From the NCBI GenBank assembly GCA_023229385.1, contig JALNZI010000014.1:8054-30947 (forward strand): 22,894 nt of DNA. Reading direction: 5' to 3'. Position numbers and translations under genes: made by a program. Each line of letters begins with the position of its first letter. The stretch's first letter is position 1. The notes under the pieces are model-generated. The model saw only the letters and a program-made list of their open reading frames with translations. It did no database searches and was not told where the DNA came from. Positions 22,420 through 22,894 of the stretch are shown here, in pieces. This stretch comes from Candidatus Omnitrophota bacterium. Lineage in GTDB: Bacteria; Omnitrophota; Gorgyraeia; Gygaellales; Profunditerraquicolaceae.

Positions 22420-22894
22420 TTATTCCTTTTCCTCTTTCTTCTCTGCGCTCTTCTCAGCGCCGGTTTTTATTACCTCAATATCGCGGTGCGCCTTGAATCC
22501 CGTACCTGCGGGAATCAAGTGCCCCACAATAACATTCTCTTTTAAACCGAACAATTCATCGCGCTTTCCACTGGTTGCTGCTTCGGTCAAAACGCGTGTC
22601 GTCTCCTGGAAACTGGCTGCGGAAATAAAACTTTCCGTAGTCAGCGAGGCCTTGGTTATACCTAAAAGTAACGGAGTAGCCTGGGCAGGCTTGCCGCCCT
22701 TTTTGATCACCCGGGTATTTTCCTTCTGGAAGACCCACTTATCTACCTGCTGGGTAGCCAGGAATTCCGTATCACCCGGATCCTCAACTCTAACCTTTTT
22801 AAGCATCTGTCTGATTATAACTTCAATATGTTTATCATTAATTCGTACACCCTGGAGGCGGTAAACTTCCTGCACTTCGTTGACCAGATATTCC
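22420..22894 (-). CDS. rpoC: DNA-directed RNA polymerase beta' subunit, C-terminal end only
   Basis: The last 158 or so codons of the beta' subunit are visible and the rest is beyond the right edge. The frame is open to the edge, reading EYLVNEVQEVYRLQGVRIND and then KHIEVIIRQMLKKV. TPLLLGITKASLTTESFISA, then ASFQETTRVLTEAA, is the universally conserved beta' C-terminus. The protein ends with a short charged tail (KSAEKKEEKE). A GTG at 22873-22875 is inside the gene and is not the start. Confidence 0.98.
   Translation of the reverse strand, partial: EYLVNEVQEVYRLQGVRINDKHIEVIIRQMLKKVRVEDPGDTEFLATQQVDKWVFQKENTRVIKKGGKPAQATPLLLGITKASLTTESFISAASFQETTRVLTEAATSGKRDELFGLKENVIVGHLIPAGTGFKAHRDIEVIKTGAEKSAEKKEEKE

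Noticed and set aside
22420..22875. Separate gene starting with GTG near the right edge
   Set aside because: The frame continues upstream to the window edge with conserved RpoC sequence (EYLVNEVQEVYRL), so it is the end of rpoC.
1..22894. Mobile elements, CRISPR arrays, tRNA or rRNA genes, defence or toxin genes
   Set aside because: I looked for inverted repeats with transposase genes, regular direct repeats and tRNA-like folds and saw none. The whole window is filled by conserved housekeeping genes and short gaps.

Overview
The window is one long minus-strand run of housekeeping genes, the fused str-S10-spc-alpha ribosomal-protein locus of a bacterium. It is read from the 3' end of rpoC at the right edge to a type IV pilus ATPase gene cut off at the left edge. 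I find 38 protein genes (36 complete, 2 cut by the window ends). I see no rRNA or tRNA genes, mobile elements, CRISPR arrays or plus-strand genes. All genes except map (GTG) start with ATG.

Likely source: an uncultivated Gram-negative-type bacterium of the PVC/Omnitrophota (Candidatus Omnitrophica) neighbourhood. The main clue is EF-Tu. Its switch I carries DIAKGGTVRD...KVVTI where most bacteria have a RGITI-type switch, a form I remember from planctomycete EF-Tu. The pilT gene, moderate GC and the absence of rpmD between rpsE and rplO fit but do not prove this. The phylum is inferred from memory, not from a search.

Layout in transcription order (right to left): rpoC (3' end), rpsL, rpsG, fusA, tuf (str block); rpsJ, rplC, rplD, rplW, rplB, rpsS, rplV, rpsC, rplP, rpmC, rpsQ (S10 block); rplN, rplX, rplE, rpsN (zinc type), rpsH, rplF, rplR, rpsE, rplO, secY (spc block, no rpmD); adk, map, infA, rpmJ, rpsM, rpsK, rpsD, rpoA, rplQ (alpha block); then a class I aminotransferase, a LeuC-type isopropylmalate dehydratase large subunit, and pilT. 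Most gaps are 0-25 bases, several are TAATG stop-start overlaps, and I found no intrinsic terminator, so much of the window could be one transcript.

Four gaps are longer: rpsN-rpsH (100 bases), rpoA-rpsD (105), rpmJ-rpsM (74) and rpsH-rplF (58). Three of them hold strong mRNA hairpins, and two of those hairpins expose AAGGA in the loop. They are candidates for translational control of the ribosomal genes.

Together the genes supply both ribosomal subunits' core proteins, the elongation and initiation factors, the RNA polymerase alpha subunit, the Sec channel, adenylate kinase and methionine aminopeptidase. The three left-hand genes link to amino-acid metabolism and surface motility. I see no gene system that looks wholly new. 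The points worth following are the RNA hairpins, the non-standard EF-Tu switch, the long tails on L17 and L15 and the missing L30.
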